A stretch of DNA of 64,000 nt from Leptolyngbya ohadii IS1 (GTDB lineage: Bacteria > Cyanobacteriota > Cyanobacteriia > Elainellales > Elainellaceae), in NCBI RefSeq assembly GCF_002215035.1, contig NZ_NKFP01000006.1, positions 880,530-944,529 on the forward strand, given 5' to 3'. Under the pieces are notes generated by a model, which saw nothing but the letters and a program-made list of their open reading frames with translations, was not told where the DNA came from and made no database searches. Within the stretch, counting starts at the first letter, position 1. Every line of letters starts with the position of its first letter. Shown one piece after another: positions 62,467-64,000 of this stretch. Made by a program: the position numbers and the translations under genes.

Positions 62467-63195
62467 TTATGCCTGGGGTAAATTTGCCCCTGCTGCCTGA
62501 TCCAGAAGCCACCAGAGTTCGCCATGTTCGGGGTGGACTAGGCTGGACGGGTAGGTGGAGGTATCGGGGTTGGGGGAAAAGACGTGAGAAAGGGCATTTT
62601 GCTTGTTCTCCCCTGCCACCATAAAAATAATCGTGCGCGACTCGTTGATGATCGGTACAGTCATCGTGATCCGGGGCTGTCCGTCTTTGTTGCCTACCGT
62701 TGCTAGAAGATCGCACACCTGAAGCGCCTCTGTATGGGGAAACAGGGAAGCCGTATGTCCATCGTCGCCCATGCCCAGCAGCATCACGTCGATGTGGGGA
62801 ATCTCGTCCCGATCGAGGTTAAAGAACTGCCTTAGCTCGCGATCGTATTTTGCCGCCGCATCTACCGGATCAGCGTCATCGGTGGGCATGGGGTGAATAT
62901 TGGCTGCTGGTAGGGGAACTTTATCCAGCCATGCCTGTCTTGCCATACGAGCGTTGCTGTCGGGATGGTCGTGGGAGACGAATCGCTCATCGCCCCAGAA
63001 GATCTGAATTTTGTCCCAGGGCAAGTCCTGCTGCGCCAGTGCCTCGTACAGCGGTTTGGGCGTGCTTCCTCCCGATAGGGCGATCGTTGCAACATCCCGT
63101 TCCGCAATTGCCTGCCGCAGTTTCTCCAGCACCAGTTCCAGCGATCGTTGAATCAGCGCGCCGGTGTCCGGCAAAACTTCAATGTGCTTGCTCAC
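62467..63195 (-). CDS. pgl: 6-phosphogluconolactonase
   Basis: 242 residues from GTG 63195, preceded by GAGGAGG, spaced 5 bases. Signature segments: LSGGSTPKPLYEAL, IFWGDERFV, NIHPMP and DVMLLGMGDDGHTASLFP with catalytic Asp/His region. It hydrolyses 6-phosphogluconolactone in the oxidative pentose-phosphate pathway, the main dark NADPH source in cyanobacteria. zwf and gnd are not in the window. It runs in the same direction as the FHA gene downstream (78 bases). Confidence 0.96.
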   Translation of the reverse strand: MSKHIEVLPDTGALIQRSLELVLEKLRQAIAERDVATIALSGGSTPKPLYEALAQQDLPWDKIQIFWGDERFVSHDHPDSNARMARQAWLDKVPLPAANIHPMPTDDADPVDAAAKYDRELRQFFNLDRDEIPHIDVMLLGMGDDGHTASLFPHTEALQVCDLLATVGNKDGQPRITMTVPIINESRTIIFMVAGENKQNALSHVFSPNPDTSTYPSSLVHPEHGELWWLLDQAAGANLPQA

Positions 63196-63280
63196 GTTTT
63201 CCTCCTCAACACGCGAATTGGTTCACCCGATTGCGATCGTTCGGCGATTTGATTCAGCAGGGTTTTCCTCTTGTGACCTG

Positions 63281-63315
63281 CCAACCCACAATTACCCAAC
63301 CCACAATTACCCAAC
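63281..63315. repeat. 15-bp tandem repeat, 2.3 copies
   Basis: CCAACCCACAATTAC at 63281-63295 and 63296-63310 (perfect), then CCAAC. Confidence 0.95.
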
Positions 63316-63386
63316 AGTGTAGGCAAACTTTTAGCCCAGGCAGAACGATATTCCAGATTCCTTTAGCTTGTGTCTGTGAATACTGT

Positions 63387-63447
63387 ACCTACCGCTTTCA
63401 CACCTACTGCTTTTACACCTAATTGCTCTCACACCTACTGCTTCTAC
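63387..63447. repeat. four 15-16-bp tandem units
   Basis: ACCTACCGCTTTCAC, ACCTACTGCTTTTAC, ACCTAATTGCTCTCAC and ACCTACTGCTTCTAC, in sequence from 63387, period 15-16. The consensus is ACCTACTGCTTTYAC. Confidence 0.9.
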
Positions 63448-63646
63448 AAACGGTATTCTGCCAGGTTTAGCCCGGCTTCCCCAGTCCCCTTCGGATGGAT
63501 TTCTAGCAGATTGTTGCGTTCCTGGACTCTCAGGGAAAGCTACACTGGAGAGTCTGCTCATTCGCCTTAATGCCTTAATTAAAAGTTGCGCTGATGCCCC
63601 TTCCACTCCAGAATGAAGTCCGTTGCCGTCAAGAATTAACGAAACT

Positions 63647-64000
63647 ATGACTTTGAAACAAGCTCCCACAACCCAACGCCCCTACTCAGTTCTGGTGTCC
63701 CGTGCCCTCAAGATCGTCGGCATCGTTGTCACCCTGGCTGCCCTGGTCGATATCCTGATCCTGCCGATTCCTTACCAGTTGGGCGATCGCCAGTGGCAGA
63801 TTAACTTTGCGGCGCAAATGGTCGATCGAGGTGTGGTTCCTTTGGTCGGAATTGCCCTGATCCTGACGGGTTTCTGGGTCGATAGTGTCGCAGGGGGACT
63901 GACGGAGCGCAAGCGGCTGTGGCAAGACCCGCGTTTCTATGCCTGTCTGCTGTCCAGCTTGCTGGGGCTGATGTTTGTGCTGCTGTTTCCGCTTCACCTG
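63647..64000 (+). CDS. hpsJ: HpsJ-family membrane protein, N-terminal part (3' end outside window)
   Basis: ATG 63647 opens a frame of 118 codons that runs past the right edge. It shows three membrane helices (LKIVGIVVTLAALVDILIL, VVPLVGIALILTGFWVDS and FYACLLSSLLGLMFVLLF) and the conserved block DRQWQINFAAQMVDRGVVP, matching the HpsJ family as I remember it. In Nostoc punctiforme hps genes are needed for the hormogonium polysaccharide used in gliding; HpsJ-like proteins also exist in non-hormogonial cyanobacteria. Only the N-terminal half can be judged. Confidence 0.65.
   Translation, partial: MTLKQAPTTQRPYSVLVSRALKIVGIVVTLAALVDILILPIPYQLGDRQWQINFAAQMVDRGVVPLVGIALILTGFWVDSVAGGLTERKRLWQDPRFYACLLSSLLGLMFVLLFPLHL

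Larger units (their letters stand above)
63196..63646. other. pgl-hpsJ divergent region with two tandem arrays
   Basis: 451 bases holding the promoters of both genes and two repeat arrays listed separately. No supportable ORF. Confidence 0.55.

Noticed and set aside
63281-63447. CRISPR-like look of the tandem arrays before hpsJ
   Set aside because: Units are contiguous 15-16-mers without unique spacers, and no cas genes are present.
1-64000. tRNA, rRNA, tmRNA, Yfr1 or insertion-sequence genes
   Set aside because: Gaps were read for cloverleaf arms, the Yfr1 core ACTCCTCAC and transposase motifs; none was found by eye, so absence is only as good as a visual scan.

Overview
The window is chromosomal DNA from a cyanobacterium. 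It carries photosystem II genes (psbB, psbT, psbM), the photosystem I biogenesis gene btpA, a two-part cyanobacterial exosortase module, and many copies of the HIP1-type octamer GCGATCGC. The moderate GC content, large multi-PAS sensor kinases, several Hanks-type kinases, a hormogonium-polysaccharide (HpsJ-like) gene at the right edge and abundant short repeats suggest a filamentous, Leptolyngbya/Oscillatoria-like organism. That placement is an inference. I see no rRNA, tRNA, CRISPR array or transposase.

Layout. 0-2.3 kb: tail of a V4R-domain gene, then a SpkG-like Ser/Thr kinase. 2.4-5.4 kb: atypical thioredoxin and NnrU-type membrane protein (minus strand), rpmI-rplT, and an orphan family-3 solute-binding protein. 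5.5-13.1 kb: LysR regulator, TrpD-like protein, thiD, a conserved unknown, an SH3-type envelope protein, ygfZ, a hot-dog thioesterase and a tandem universal stress protein. 13.3-18.2 kb: a photosynthesis/translation block with psbM and a [2Fe-2S] ferredoxin on the minus strand, then psbB-psbT, nrdR and rps1 on the plus strand. 18.3-23.5 kb: HAD phosphatase, metK and a membrane-anchored Ser/Thr kinase. 24.6-37.1 kb: a surface-polysaccharide and signalling block with a DegT aminotransferase, cyanoexosortase B and its partner, a Wza-like exporter, a Wzc-like tyrosine autokinase, then two overlapping histidine-kinase genes. 37.4-44.8 kb: ilvN, a dolichol-phosphate-mannose-synthase-like glycosyltransferase, a methyltransferase, a DUF4079 protein, an unknown, aroE and a CHASE2-Ser/Thr kinase. 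44.9-52.7 kb: VKOR-thioredoxin fusion, btpA, the rimO-crhR pair, a DnaQ-like exonuclease and a fused TIGR04282/TIGR04283 glycosyltransferase. 52.9-61.5 kb: one 2,879-residue secreted adhesin with a probable seven-bladed propeller, 17 cadherin-like repeats and an RTX C terminus. 61.6-64 kb: zinc-ribbon/FHA protein, pgl and the start of an hpsJ-like gene.

How the genes fit together. The 24.6-31.5 kb block looks like one surface-export unit (nucleotide-sugar aminotransferase, exosortase pair, outer-membrane export channel, co-polymerase/BY-kinase). The giant RTX protein, the polyprenyl-phosphate glycosyltransferase and HpsJ are further surface functions. Three Hanks-type kinases of different architecture plus an FHA reader show heavy Ser/Thr phospho-signalling.

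The least expected signal is in the DNA between the genes. Many ORF boundaries carry short tandem duplications (2-4 units of 11-18 bp, each with its own sequence). Four of these are three-unit arrays of exactly 11 bp, and four arrays end 8-12 bases before a start codon. Known-looking palindromic repeats also occur, and an inverted-repeat-bounded element at 50.3 kb shares its end sequence with a partial copy at 13.1 kb.
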